A stretch of 13,016 nt of DNA. Origin: an uncultured Eubacteriales bacterium. GTDB lineage: Bacteria; Bacillota; Clostridia; Lachnospirales; CAG-274. Where the stretch lies: NCBI GenBank assembly GCA_902496345.1, contig CABVAP010000062.1, forward strand, positions 1 through 13,016, in the 5' to 3' direction. The notes below the pieces were generated by a model. That model did not search any database and was not told the origin of the DNA. It saw only the letters and a list, made by a program, of their open reading frames with translations. Position numbers and translations under genes: made by a program. This document shows positions 1 to 7,976 of this stretch, piece by piece. Position 1 is the stretch's first letter. Each line of letters begins with the position of its first letter.

Positions 1-65
1 ACTTTGGCAAAAATAAAGCTTTGGTAAAAACTTTAGATTAGCCACCTTTAGTCGAAAACAAGACA

Positions 66-169
66 GGAAACGATAGTTTCCGGCAAAAGTTTTTGCCTAG
101 CTTTTTTCAAAAAGCTAGTGGGGTGGTGGGGCAAAGCCCCACGGTCTTTACCCCTACAAATTCTAATTT
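66..169. repeat. Hairpin-rich dispersed repeat, left copy
   Basis: Four short inverted repeats lie almost end to end: 66-81 (GGAAAC/GTTTCC, loop GATA), 82-97 (GGCAAAA/TTTTGCC, loop of 2), 97-118 (CTAGCTTTTT/AAAAAGCTAG, loop of 2) and 126-142 (GTGGGGC/GCCCCAC, loop AAA). Bases 130-169 recur exactly, as the reverse complement, at 12961-13000. The block lies directly downstream of corA, so the GC-rich hairpins could stop or stabilise the corA transcript, but none is followed by a clean run of T in the minus direction. This looks like a dispersed intergenic repeat family. Whether bases 1-65 also belong to it cannot be decided from one copy. Confidence 0.8.
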
Positions 170-175
170 AACACT

Positions 176-1114
176 TTAAAACATATTTCTGTTTGTCATA
201 TACTTGATAACAACGAAACAAATAATTATAGAACCAATTATCAAACCGACAAAAGCGAATGGATTACTAGCAAAAGGAACAGGCACGTTCATACCAAAAA
301 AGCTTGATATAATAGTTGGTATAGCCATTACAATAGTTATAGATGTAAGCCTTTTCATAACTATATTAAGATTGTTTGAAATAAGTGACGCAAACGAATC
401 CATAGTCCCTGTAAGAATGTCACTGTAAATTTTAGCCATTTCAATAGCCTGTTTGTTTTCTATGATAGTATCCTCAAGTAATTCCGTATCATCAGGATAC
501 TTTTTTATAAAATCGTATCGCAAGAGTTTTTCCATAACAATTTCGTTTGATTTAAGAGAAGTAGAAATATAAACCAAACTTTTCTCAAGTGTCAAAAGTT
601 GGATAAACTCCTTATTTTTCATTGATTTATGAAGACTTTCCTCAATAAGGGTACTTTGCTTGTCTATATGTTTAAGGCACATAAGGTAAAGCTCAGCATT
701 TTTGTAAAGCATTTGTAATATAAATCTTGATTTTTTAAAAGTATAAAAAGTTTTTATAGTGTTTTTGATAAAAGGCTCTAAAATCAATGAAGGCTGTAAA
801 GAAACCGTAACGATACATAAATCTGTTAATATTATACCAATAGGGATAGTTTCGTACATTTTGGATTGTTCTTTCATCTGTACATAAGGAGTATCAACAA
901 GTATAATAACTTGACCGTTGTCATCATCAACTTCGATACGAGAGCGTTCTTCTTCGTCAAGAGCAGCCTTTATAAAGTCAGGGTCTGTCCCGAGCTTGTT
1001 ACAAACAAAATCAATTTCCTCTTCGGTAGGTAAAACCATATTAACCCATACACCGTCAACTATTTCTGAACACTCAACAAGTTCCCCATAAACTGAATTA
1101 TAAATTTTGACCAT
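176..1114 (-). CDS. corA: CorA family magnesium transporter
   Basis: Encodes a 312-residue CorA-type divalent cation channel, predicted to carry Mg2+ (possibly Co2+ or Ni2+) into the cell as a homopentamer in the cytoplasmic membrane. The signature Gly-Met-Asn is at residues 274-276, at the end of the first membrane helix (about 254-273). A second helix (about 283-303) and a short polar tail (KYMTNRNMF) follow. The N-terminal two thirds is the acidic, alpha/beta and helical cytoplasmic domain, as expected, and total length is normal for the family. The start ATG has AAAGGA 10 bases upstream. The gene has its own promoter at 1292-1320 and a leader of about 170 bases with a small reading frame overlapping its start. 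It is followed by the hairpin-rich repeat. Family assignment is firm; ion preference is inferred. Confidence 0.95.
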   Translation of the reverse strand: MVKIYNSVYGELVECSEIVDGVWVNMVLPTEEEIDFVCNKLGTDPDFIKAALDEEERSRIEVDDDNGQVIILVDTPYVQMKEQSKMYETIPIGIILTDLCIVTVSLQPSLILEPFIKNTIKTFYTFKKSRFILQMLYKNAELYLMCLKHIDKQSTLIEESLHKSMKNKEFIQLLTLEKSLVYISTSLKSNEIVMEKLLRYDFIKKYPDDTELLEDTIIENKQAIEMAKIYSDILTGTMDSFASLISNNLNIVMKRLTSITIVMAIPTIISSFFGMNVPVPFASNPFAFVGLIIGSIIICFVVIKYMTNRNMF

Positions 1115-1197
1115 TTTTCTAAAATCCTTTCATAAACGTAATTTTGTAAAGATATAAAATTTTCTAATAATAAGCACCACGAATGCCCTGAATCCAT
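1060..1197 (-). CDS. Candidate leader peptide of corA (45 codons)
   Basis: A small frame in the corA leader begins ATG at 1197 with AAAGGAG ending 10 bases upstream (a TTG just before the ATG would give 7-base spacing). It reads MDSGHSWCLLLENFISLQN and continues to residue 45, stopping with TAG inside corA, so it covers the corA start in another frame. The ribosome-binding site is at least as good as that of corA. Leader ORFs that respond to translation are known for Mg2+ transporters in enterobacteria (mgtL, mgtP, and corL of corA), but no homology to those is visible. It may be a regulatory leader peptide, a translational coupler, or a chance frame. No homologue was recognised. Confidence 0.4.
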   Translation of the reverse strand: MDSGHSWCLLLENFISLQNYVYERILEKWSKFIIQFMGNLLSVQK

Positions 1198-1291
1198 CAA
1201 AATCACGCTCCTTTATAAAAAGATTTTTAGTTTTGTATAAATAAACAAATTAATTAAAATTCACTTAAATAGTAATTAAACCTCAATTGTA

Positions 1292-1320
1292 ATGATAGTT
1301 TAAAAAATAAATATTGTCAA
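1292..1320 (-). promoter_or_regulatory. Candidate sigma-A promoter of corA
   Basis: On the minus strand a perfect -35 box TTGACA (1315-1320) and a -10 box TATCAT (1292-1297) are separated by exactly 17 bases. Transcription would begin near 1285, giving corA a 5' leader of about 170 bases. The promoter lies just after the end of holA, which suggests corA is transcribed separately from the upstream run of genes. Confidence 0.7.
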
Positions 1321-1348
1321 TAAAATTTACTTGAATTTTACAATTATT

Positions 1349-2374
1349 TTAACTAGCATACTTCATAATTATCATTTCAACACCAAGTCGTTCCTGAATT
1401 TTACCGGTTTTTATGTTCACATCACACTCAAGACAGTCATTAAGAGCCTGAAGAAGAACTTTCTTTTTAAATTGCTTTGCTTGAATAAGACATTCTGCAA
1501 CGGTAAACTCCCTCTGATTTATTTTTTTAGCAATATCACTTTTGTAAAATCCTTTTTCAGAAAGATATTTGCTTTGCAAAATAATTTTAAACTGCCTAGA
1601 AATCATAGCAAGAATTTTTATAGGAGATTCTTTCATCAAAAGCATATTATTGTATATGTCAATAGCGTCTTCAAGTTTTTTGTTTCCAATAGCTTTAACC
1701 ATATTAAATATATTTACTTCAAGGGATTTTGTACAAATATCGTCAATATGTTTTTCGGTAACCTCCCCTTGTCCAACATAATCAGCAAGTTTTTCTATTT
1801 CAGCCAAAACAGCCTCCATACCGTCATTTATATTTCTAATGAAATAATAAACAACATCGTTTTGCATAATTAAGCCTCTTTTTTTAGCCACCTTTTTAAC
1901 CCACGTAACTAAATCTTTTTCTTTTGGTACTCCAAACTCAACAACAATACCATTTTTAGAAACAGCGTTGTATAGTTTACTTCTTTTATCAATTTTATCT
2001 TCGATAAAAATCAAAACTGTTGTTTCTGGGATATTTTTAACATATTCAGCAAGTTTATCACTTTCGATTTTATTACCCTTGTCAAACAATTCGCTATCTT
2101 TTACAATAACAAGTCTAAAATCATTCATAAACGGCAAAGTTTCGCAAGCATCAGATATACTACCAACCTCAAGTCTTTTATCAAGAAAAACGTCAAGGTT
2201 CATCATTTCTGCACCATCAGGGATAATTGCCTTTGTCAAATCATCGCAATATTTTTTTTTCAAAAACTTTTCGGCACCACAAAATAAATAAACTCTTTCA
2301 AATTTGTGTTCTTTTATATCATCATTTATTTTTTTTATATCGTCATTTGATTTTTCCAAATTAAACACCCTCAT
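1349..2374 (-). CDS. holA: DNA polymerase III subunit delta
   Basis: Encodes the 341-residue delta subunit of the clamp loader, which opens the sliding clamp during chromosome replication. The early segment FERVYLFCGAEKFLKKKY fits the start of the HolA N-terminal domain (family usually starts with a phrase like YLLYGEE). It is followed by the helical middle part and the C-terminal collar domain (about residues 215-341). Length matches the family, usually 330-350 residues. Its ATG overlaps the comEC stop as ATGA (4 bases) and no ribosome-binding site is visible, so translation is probably coupled to comEC. The comEC-holA pair is common in Firmicutes. The ribosomal protein gene rpsT, often the next gene, is not here; corA with its own promoter follows instead. 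Confidence 0.93.
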   Translation of the reverse strand: MRVFNLEKSNDDIKKINDDIKEHKFERVYLFCGAEKFLKKKYCDDLTKAIIPDGAEMMNLDVFLDKRLEVGSISDACETLPFMNDFRLVIVKDSELFDKGNKIESDKLAEYVKNIPETTVLIFIEDKIDKRSKLYNAVSKNGIVVEFGVPKEKDLVTWVKKVAKKRGLIMQNDVVYYFIRNINDGMEAVLAEIEKLADYVGQGEVTEKHIDDICTKSLEVNIFNMVKAIGNKKLEDAIDIYNNMLLMKESPIKILAMISRQFKIILQSKYLSEKGFYKSDIAKKINQREFTVAECLIQAKQFKKKVLLQALNDCLECDVNIKTGKIQERLGVEMIIMKYAS

Positions 2375-4695
2375 TTCATAGTTTCGAAATAAATATTATC
2401 ACCGTCAGAATACATTTCCATAGCACCCTTTTCCCTTGTGTTTATCGCATCAACACCTTTATCGTTAAGCCTTTTAATAACTTCTTTAGCAGGGTGACCA
2501 TATCTGTTAAAGTTTCCAGCCGAAACAATAGCAAGTTTTGGACTTACTTCATCAATAAATTGTTCAGAATTAGAATATTTTGAACCGTGATGAGCAAGTT
2601 TAAGAATATCAGCTTTTAAGCTTCCGTTGTGATTTTTTATTATATTATCCTCGCTATTTGTATCAATATCACCAGTAAATAAAAACGAATTATTCTTAAA
2701 ATTAATTTTTAAAACAAGTGATGTTTCATTACCCGTCACGCTTTCATTTCTCTTTGGATAAAAACAATTTATCATAATATCGTCATCTATTTTAACATCA
2801 TTTTCATCAGCAATTTTAACCAACTTAGCAGAATTTAATTCAGCTTTTTCAGTTAATAAACTATAATACTCTGTTGTGTTTTCAACATCTGATAAATATA
2901 ATTCATCAACACCAACATAATCCATAATTTCCACAATACCCTTTGCGTGGTCAACATCGGTATGAGTCACAAAAACCTTGTCAACCTCAGTTATCCCTCT
3001 GTATCTCAAATAAGGCAAAAGAACATTAACCCCAGTATCATTACCAAGTTCTTTTTCAAAGTTTCCACCACCGTCGATAATAAAACATTTGTCCTTGTGT
3101 TCAAAAACAAAACAATCACCTTGCCCAACATCAAGCATAGTTATTTTAAATTCATCTTTTTTGAAAACACAGAAAATCACGCTAGTAGCGACATAGAAAC
3201 CGACAGCATAACATAGCGAAATTTTAAAAATCTTCTTATTAATTTTATTGTAAAAATAAAGACCAATAATACAAAGTACAGCTATATACAACATTAAAAA
3301 TAAAAAGCTAGGTTTCCCCGTTTGGATATATGAGAAAGGTATTTCATAAATAATTTTACAAACAAATTGATAAAACACAAGTATTATGTAAAGTATGCCA
3401 GAAAAGAATGATGCAATTCCAATCGAAAATAAGCCAACTATCCCAATAACAAACCCCAAAAATATAACTATCCCAGCGAGAGGAATAATTATTACATTGG
3501 CGAGCAAATCAAGTGTAGCAACCCCATAAAAATAGTTCATCATAATAAGCTTAGGGATAAAATTTACGCTTATTGCTGTAGCAATCATATCAAGACCTTT
3601 GAAATTAATAAATCTTTCCAAAACTGCTAAAACAGGCTTAGAAAAAATAACGATTGATAAAACTGCACCAAAAGAATATTGAAAACCAATATCAAACAAA
3701 TATAACGGTTGAAAAACAAGTATTATAAGGGCAGATATGCCAAGTGTATTTAACGTATCAGACTCTCTATAGATAAACTTTCCAATTATGTAAACTAAAA
3801 ACATAATTGTTGCACGCATAGCAGATGGACTCGCACCAGTAAACAAGCAATATAAAATAACAAATAGAATAGCTATAAGCTTGCCATATCTCTTATGAAT
3901 TTTTTCGCAAATAAACAATATTATAAAAGCAAGTATATGTATGTGTATACCAGAAATTGCTATAATATGATAAACACCAGCTTTACTAAATAAATCCCTG
4001 TTATATGCCGATAAATCTGTTTTATCACCAGCAATCATAGCTTTCATAAATGACGCTTCGACTTGAGGAAAAATCTCATCATACACAAGACAAACTTTTT
4101 CATTTAGTTTAGCAAGCAAAGTTGTAAGATTAAACACTTCCCCAACTTTTTTGATTTCAGTTGAAGAAAAACGATATTCAATATTCCTAGTTTTATAATA
4201 CTCTTTTGCATTAAAAGAATCAGGATTTTTTTCAGCATCAAAAAGCATAATTTTGCCACGCATAAAAACCTTATCACCAACAAAACACTTTTCATCATCA
4301 TTGTATGAAGACGTGACTTTTATATTAACTTTGTCAGTAACTTCTTTATCGTCAAAAATTATGCTTTCCGTTTGGGCTAAAAAGCCATAGCCATTATCAT
4401 ATTCTTTAAGATTTTTGTATATAGTTGCATATACTTCAACTTCTCTTTCGTCACTTGCAACTTTTTCAATAGAATAATTATCATAAGCCAAAGAGTTTAC
4501 AATTCCAACAAAGCCAAAAATAATAAATATAGGCAACAAAAAAATAGAATAATCCTTGCGTTTTCGGTAAATTAAGAACAGTAATACCTCTGCCGAAACA
4601 ACCGAAAACACAAGATATTCAAAAGAATTGAGATAATAACCAATTAAAATCCCTATTATAAAAAATATAACAAAATTACAAGCAACACGTTTCAT
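2371..4695 (-). CDS. comEC: ComEC/Rec2 DNA-uptake channel
   Basis: A 774-residue polytopic membrane protein, predicted to form the channel that takes single-stranded DNA across the cytoplasmic membrane in transformation. Three parts are visible: N-terminal helices and a DUF4131-like domain (about 1-190), the Competence domain (about 210-480) with the typical SGIHIHIL stretch at 248-255, and a C-terminal metallo-beta-lactamase domain (about 515-774). The latter has LDVGQGDC at 521-528, HTDVDH at 578-583, FTGD at 673-676, HHGS at 702-705 and GHP at 733-735, so the metal site appears intact. It is full length with no breaks. The gap to the GerMN gene is 31 bases and the ribosome-binding site is weak. 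comEA is nearby, but four genes away. Whether the cell is truly competent cannot be told from this window. Confidence 0.95.
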   Translation of the reverse strand: MKRVACNFVIFFIIGILIGYYLNSFEYLVFSVVSAEVLLFLIYRKRKDYSIFLLPIFIIFGFVGIVNSLAYDNYSIEKVASDEREVEVYATIYKNLKEYDNGYGFLAQTESIIFDDKEVTDKVNIKVTSSYNDDEKCFVGDKVFMRGKIMLFDAEKNPDSFNAKEYYKTRNIEYRFSSTEIKKVGEVFNLTTLLAKLNEKVCLVYDEIFPQVEASFMKAMIAGDKTDLSAYNRDLFSKAGVYHIIAISGIHIHILAFIILFICEKIHKRYGKLIAILFVILYCLFTGASPSAMRATIMFLVYIIGKFIYRESDTLNTLGISALIILVFQPLYLFDIGFQYSFGAVLSIVIFSKPVLAVLERFINFKGLDMIATAISVNFIPKLIMMNYFYGVATLDLLANVIIIPLAGIVIFLGFVIGIVGLFSIGIASFFSGILYIILVFYQFVCKIIYEIPFSYIQTGKPSFLFLMLYIAVLCIIGLYFYNKINKKIFKISLCYAVGFYVATSVIFCVFKKDEFKITMLDVGQGDCFVFEHKDKCFIIDGGGNFEKELGNDTGVNVLLPYLRYRGITEVDKVFVTHTDVDHAKGIVEIMDYVGVDELYLSDVENTTEYYSLLTEKAELNSAKLVKIADENDVKIDDDIMINCFYPKRNESVTGNETSLVLKINFKNNSFLFTGDIDTNSEDNIIKNHNGSLKADILKLAHHGSKYSNSEQFIDEVSPKLAIVSAGNFNRYGHPAKEVIKRLNDKGVDAINTREKGAMEMYSDGDNIYFETMK

Positions 4696-4726
4696 ATACC
4701 ATTTTTATTTACTATTTTTTATTTTA

Positions 4727-5731
4727 TTATTCGTCTTTTAAAATTCTATTTTCATCTCTTTCAAAAGTTTTACTAAAGTCAACGTGACCGGCAAGAGATG
4801 TTTCTTTAACACCGTCAATAAGGAATTGAACTTGTTTAACTTGGTCAAGTTCTGTCAATGAGTTTACGATAGAATATATAGTAAGAAGTTCTTCTGTAGA
4901 ACCCCCGTTATGTTGAGAAACGAACTCTTTTGATAAGTCAACATAACAAATTCCACCCTCTGTATTGATATTGTTTATTTTAGTTTCAGGAGGTATAACT
5001 TCGTATAAGTTGTCTGTTGTAGGTCCTTTTATAAGTTCCTCAACAATTCGTCTTTCAACGCTTTCTTTTTCCTTAATAGTAATATCTCTTTCCTCAGCAC
5101 AAAGCCCCATAGCCTGTTCATCAGAAAAATAAAGTTTAACAACAAGATTATCAGTTTTGTATGGTTCAATATGAGGGTTTACCTCGATAGTTTCATTTTT
5201 TATATCTTCAACAGGTTCACTGTTGTCCCTTTGAATTTTTTCTCCGTCAACAACGACATTAACAGTATCAACAAAACCTAAATCAGTAAAAGTTTTTGAT
5301 ATAGCAGATAGAAAAGCAAGTTTTTGACCGTCTTCAAGTTCATTATATTCTTTAGAAAAGTTTATTTCAACATTACCTTTACTATCAGAAATTTCTTGAA
5401 ACTTGCAAGATATAACAGATATATTATCAGATAACCCAATAACATTGCCAGTATTTTTAGGGCCTTTCATAAATTCATCTTTAACAGCATCAATATACTC
5501 TTGCTTTTTATTTTCCTGCAAAAGAGTAACACCATTAGGAATTGTCCTTTTTTCAGAAACAATTTCGTTAGTTGATGAATTTAAAAAATAGATATTTACA
5601 GAATTATCATTATTTTCCTTTGCCCCACCTAAACAACTGATAACAACAACTGATATAACAGCAATAAGAAAAACGATAACACCAGATATTAAAACAACTT
5701 TCTTTTTTGAATTTACATTAATATTTTTCAT
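4727..5731 (-). CDS. GerMN domain lipoprotein (two GerMN repeats)
   Basis: A 334-residue exported protein. An N-terminal Lys-rich tip and hydrophobic helix (about 11-31) end in Val-Ile-Ser-Cys with Cys33, a plausible but imperfect lipobox, so it is probably anchored on the outer face of the membrane. Two similar GerMN (GerM/sporulation-type) domains follow, about 45-165 and 195-315. Both carry the pattern of VNIYFLNSS or VVKLYFSDE, then a KGP phrase (FMKGPKNTG, LIKGPTTDN), then VEINFSKEY or CYVDLSKEF, and NVVVDGEKI or QFLIDGVKE near the end. GerM acts in sporulation and germination in Bacillus; LpqB, a GerMN lipoprotein of Actinobacteria, is encoded after mtrA-mtrB and modulates that kinase. 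Here it follows a kinase by 23 bases, so a role with that kinase is inferred. Confidence 0.88.
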   Translation of the reverse strand: MKNINVNSKKKVVLISGVIVFLIAVISVVVISCLGGAKENNDNSVNIYFLNSSTNEIVSEKRTIPNGVTLLQENKKQEYIDAVKDEFMKGPKNTGNVIGLSDNISVISCKFQEISDSKGNVEINFSKEYNELEDGQKLAFLSAISKTFTDLGFVDTVNVVVDGEKIQRDNSEPVEDIKNETIEVNPHIEPYKTDNLVVKLYFSDEQAMGLCAEERDITIKEKESVERRIVEELIKGPTTDNLYEVIPPETKINNINTEGGICYVDLSKEFVSQHNGGSTEELLTIYSIVNSLTELDQVKQVQFLIDGVKETSLAGHVDFSKTFERDENRILKDE

Positions 5732-5754
5732 TTTATCACAACCTGTCTTTAAAA

Positions 5755-7149
5755 TTAATTTTCACTATATTTAATAGGCAGTCTTACAATAAAAGTAGCA
5801 CCCTCGTTCTCTTTACTGTTAATTTTAATACTACCGTTGTGTAGCATAACAGATGAGTGAGTTATCGCAAGACCAAGACCAGTTCCACCAGTTTCTCTGT
5901 CCCTAGTTTTGTCAACTCTGTAAAATCTTTTAAATACTTTGCTTTGTTCTTCTTCGCTTATTCCGATACCAGTATCTTGAACGGTAATATAACAATTTTG
6001 GTGGTCGCCGTCAATAATAACTTTAACCGTTCCACCGTCAGGGGTGTATTTTATACCATTTTCAATAAGGTTAGAAACAGCAAGTGTAAGTTTAACTTCA
6101 TCGCCCTCAATAACCATATTTTTGTTGTTTTCGTATAAGAGTTCAATATTTTTTCTTTCAGCAAGGGGATAAAGTCTTTTTAAAATATCTTCTGTCATTT
6201 TGTTTATGTCAGTTTCTTTTATTTTCAAGCCAGCCTCTCTGTGGTCAAGCTTAACAAGTTCAAGTAAGTCATTAATTATGTTAGTCATTCTGTCAACTTC
6301 TGAATTAATGTCTTGAAGAAACTCTCTGTACATTTCAGTCGGCATTTCTTCTTGAAGTAAAATAGACTCACTTAAAACTTTAATAGAGCTTAAAGGCGTT
6401 TTCAGCTCGTGCGAAACATTAGAAACAAATTCTTGTCTTGATGTTTCGATAGTTTCAAGCTGTTCGGTCATCGTGTTAAATGCCTCACCTAACTTAGCAT
6501 ATTCATCGTGACCAGAAATTTCAATTCTTTGGTGCAATTGTCCGTCAGTTATTTTTTGAATAACTTTAAGTATATTTTTCAAAGGTCCGATAAAAATTTG
6601 AGTTGTAAAAAATACTATACAAGCAATAAGTACGCAAATACCAATTGTCACCAAAAACCATTTTGAATTAACTTCGTCAAGAAGTTCATTAACTTCGTTG
6701 AATGAGGAAACGAGTAAAACAACACCTATTTTTTTAGAGTTGTTATCTTCGATATAAGCTGTTGCATAAATAGCGTCTTCATCTTCACTTAAAGTTGCAA
6801 TGTCGTTACCATTCAAAGCCGAAATAACTTCAGGGGTTGCATATATTTTTCCAACCTCCATTTTGCTAGAGTCTTTAACAACATAACCTTTGTTATCAAG
6901 AATAAGTATTCTAACAGAATCCTCAATACTTTTTTCTTCGATTTCATTGTCAAACATACGGCTTTTTATTTCATCATTGAGGTAGTTTCCTTTTTGGATA
7001 CTTCCAGCGATTTTATTAGCTTGATTTAAAAGTTCCTTTTCGTTTGTTTCTTTAAAATATTGTTTAAGTGTATCAGATGTAGTATAAGAGAAGAACACCA
7101 AAGGTATAAGACTAACAAAGAAGTATATAACAAATAACTTCCATCTCAT
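5755..7149 (-). CDS. Membrane sensor histidine kinase
   Basis: The kinase partner of the response regulator 25 bases upstream. From ATG at 7149 (MRWKLFVIYFF) it has 464 residues: membrane helix (about 4-22), an extracytoplasmic sensor of about 140 residues, a second helix (164-186), HAMP (about 187-240), HisKA with phospho-acceptor His247 in NVSHELKTPL, and an ATPase domain with N box NLIENGIKYTP (Asn361 region), DTGIGIS (about 392) and GGTGLGLAI (about 421-429). All catalytic boxes are present. The frame runs on to GTG at 7227, but that start lacks a ribosome-binding site and lies within the regulator gene. The residues before MRWKL (FSKFRKGSYVS) look natural for such kinases, so a rare upstream start is possible. 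The overall layout is WalK/ResE/PhoR-like; the signal is unknown. Confidence 0.92.
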   Translation of the reverse strand: MRWKLFVIYFFVSLIPLVFFSYTTSDTLKQYFKETNEKELLNQANKIAGSIQKGNYLNDEIKSRMFDNEIEEKSIEDSVRILILDNKGYVVKDSSKMEVGKIYATPEVISALNGNDIATLSEDEDAIYATAYIEDNNSKKIGVVLLVSSFNEVNELLDEVNSKWFLVTIGICVLIACIVFFTTQIFIGPLKNILKVIQKITDGQLHQRIEISGHDEYAKLGEAFNTMTEQLETIETSRQEFVSNVSHELKTPLSSIKVLSESILLQEEMPTEMYREFLQDINSEVDRMTNIINDLLELVKLDHREAGLKIKETDINKMTEDILKRLYPLAERKNIELLYENNKNMVIEGDEVKLTLAVSNLIENGIKYTPDGGTVKVIIDGDHQNCYITVQDTGIGISEEEQSKVFKRFYRVDKTRDRETGGTGLGLAITHSSVMLHNGSIKINSKENEGATFIVRLPIKYSEN

Positions 7150-7174
7150 ACTGACATAGCTACCTTTTCTAAAT

Positions 7175-7864
7175 TTACTGAAAATAATAACCAACCCCCC
7201 ATTTAGTATGAATGTATTTAGGTTCACTAGGATTAGATTCTATTTTTTCACGTAATCTTCTAACGTGTACGTCAACGGCTCTTGCATCACCAGGGTACGT
7301 TTTTCCCCATATAATGTTGAGAAGCTGTTCCCTACTGTAAACTTTACCTTGATTTTTCATAAAGAGGACAAGTAATTCAAATTCTTTTGCAGTAAGATTT
7401 ACTTCCTTTTCGCCTATAAATGCACGTCTTGACTCAATATCGATTTCTATATCTTTAACTTTAAGCCTGTCGTTTTTAACATTTTCTATAGCAACCTTTT
7501 TAACACTTCTACGTAAAATAGCTTTAATTCTTGCCTTAAGTTCAAGTATATTAAAAGGCTTAGTAATATAATCATCAGCACCATATTCAAGGCCCATTAT
7601 TTTGTCCATATCTTCGCCTTTAGCTGTAACCATAATTATAGGTACGTTAGAAAATTCTCGTATAAGCTGACAAACCTCAAGACCGTCTTTTTTAGGGAGC
7701 ATAACATCTAAAAGTATAAGACTATATTCTTTTTTCTGGGCAAGATTAAGTGCTTCGTCACCGTCAAAAGCAGTGTCAACACTCATTCCTTCCTGTTCAA
7801 GACTAAATTTAATTCCTTTCACAATAAGTTTTTCGTCATCAACAACAAGTATGTCGTACGCCAT
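7175..7864 (-). CDS. OmpR/PhoB-family response regulator
   Basis: A 229-residue DNA-binding response regulator. The receiver domain (about 1-120) has the acidic pair Asp9-Asp10, phospho-acceptor Asp53 in LLDVMLPKKDG, switch Thr80 in VTAKGED and Lys102 in YITKPFN. The C-terminal winged helix (about 130-228) shows LTAKEFELLVLF, then GKVYSREQLLNIIWG, the recognition segment RAVDVHVRRLREKIE, and WGVGYYF at the end. The ATG has GGGGG 8 bases upstream, an excellent ribosome-binding site. A promoter lies upstream at 7927-7954, making this the first gene of a likely five-gene run ending with holA. It resembles the WalR/PhoP/ResD group, but the exact orthology and its targets cannot be fixed here. Confidence 0.95.
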   Translation of the reverse strand: MAYDILVVDDEKLIVKGIKFSLEQEGMSVDTAFDGDEALNLAQKKEYSLILLDVMLPKKDGLEVCQLIREFSNVPIIMVTAKGEDMDKIMGLEYGADDYITKPFNILELKARIKAILRRSVKKVAIENVKNDRLKVKDIEIDIESRRAFIGEKEVNLTAKEFELLVLFMKNQGKVYSREQLLNIIWGKTYPGDARAVDVHVRRLREKIESNPSEPKYIHTKWGVGYYFQ

Positions 7865-7926
7865 TTTCTTTACCCCCGTTAATAATTTTTATAAATAAAT
7901 CTTTAAATTATTGTGTATAACTTTAT

Positions 7927-7954
7927 ATTATATCTATTATATCATAAATTTCAA
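7927..7954 (-). promoter_or_regulatory. Candidate promoter of the two-component operon
   Basis: On the minus strand TTGAAA (7949-7954) and TATAAT (7927-7932) are 16 bases apart, followed by an AT-rich leader of about 55 bases to the response regulator ATG. The perfect -10 box and good spacing make this the likely start of the regulator-kinase-GerMN-comEC-holA transcript. No strong terminator separates it from comEA upstream, so read-through is possible. Confidence 0.6.
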
Positions 7955-7963
7955 CAGAAATTT
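7946..7963. promoter_or_regulatory. Inverted repeat over the -35 box, possible operator
   Basis: AAATTTC (7946-7952) and GAAATTT (7957-7963) are exact inverted arms around a 4-base loop, and they cover the -35 box of the candidate promoter. It may be a binding site for a dimeric regulator, perhaps autoregulation, or a weak end signal for comEA. AT-rich inverted repeats of this length can arise by chance. Confidence 0.25.
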
Positions 7964-7976
7964 TATTACTTTTTTG

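Noticed and set aside
204..428. Plus-strand frame of 74 codons opposite corA
   Set aside because: It lies wholly within corA, which has clear family motifs; there is no good ribosome-binding site.
1115..1285. M-box or other riboswitch before corA
   Set aside because: The leader is short and AT-rich with no conserved helices that I could draw.
1230..1348. Possible echo of the holA downstream bases (TTCAAGTAAATTTT versus TTTAAGTGAATTTT)
   Set aside because: About 20 AT-rich bases only, with no coding similarity.
1331..1873. Plus-strand frame of 180 codons rich in Phe, Asn and Ile
   Set aside because: Antisense shadow of holA; the composition is what reversed AT-rich coding sequence gives.
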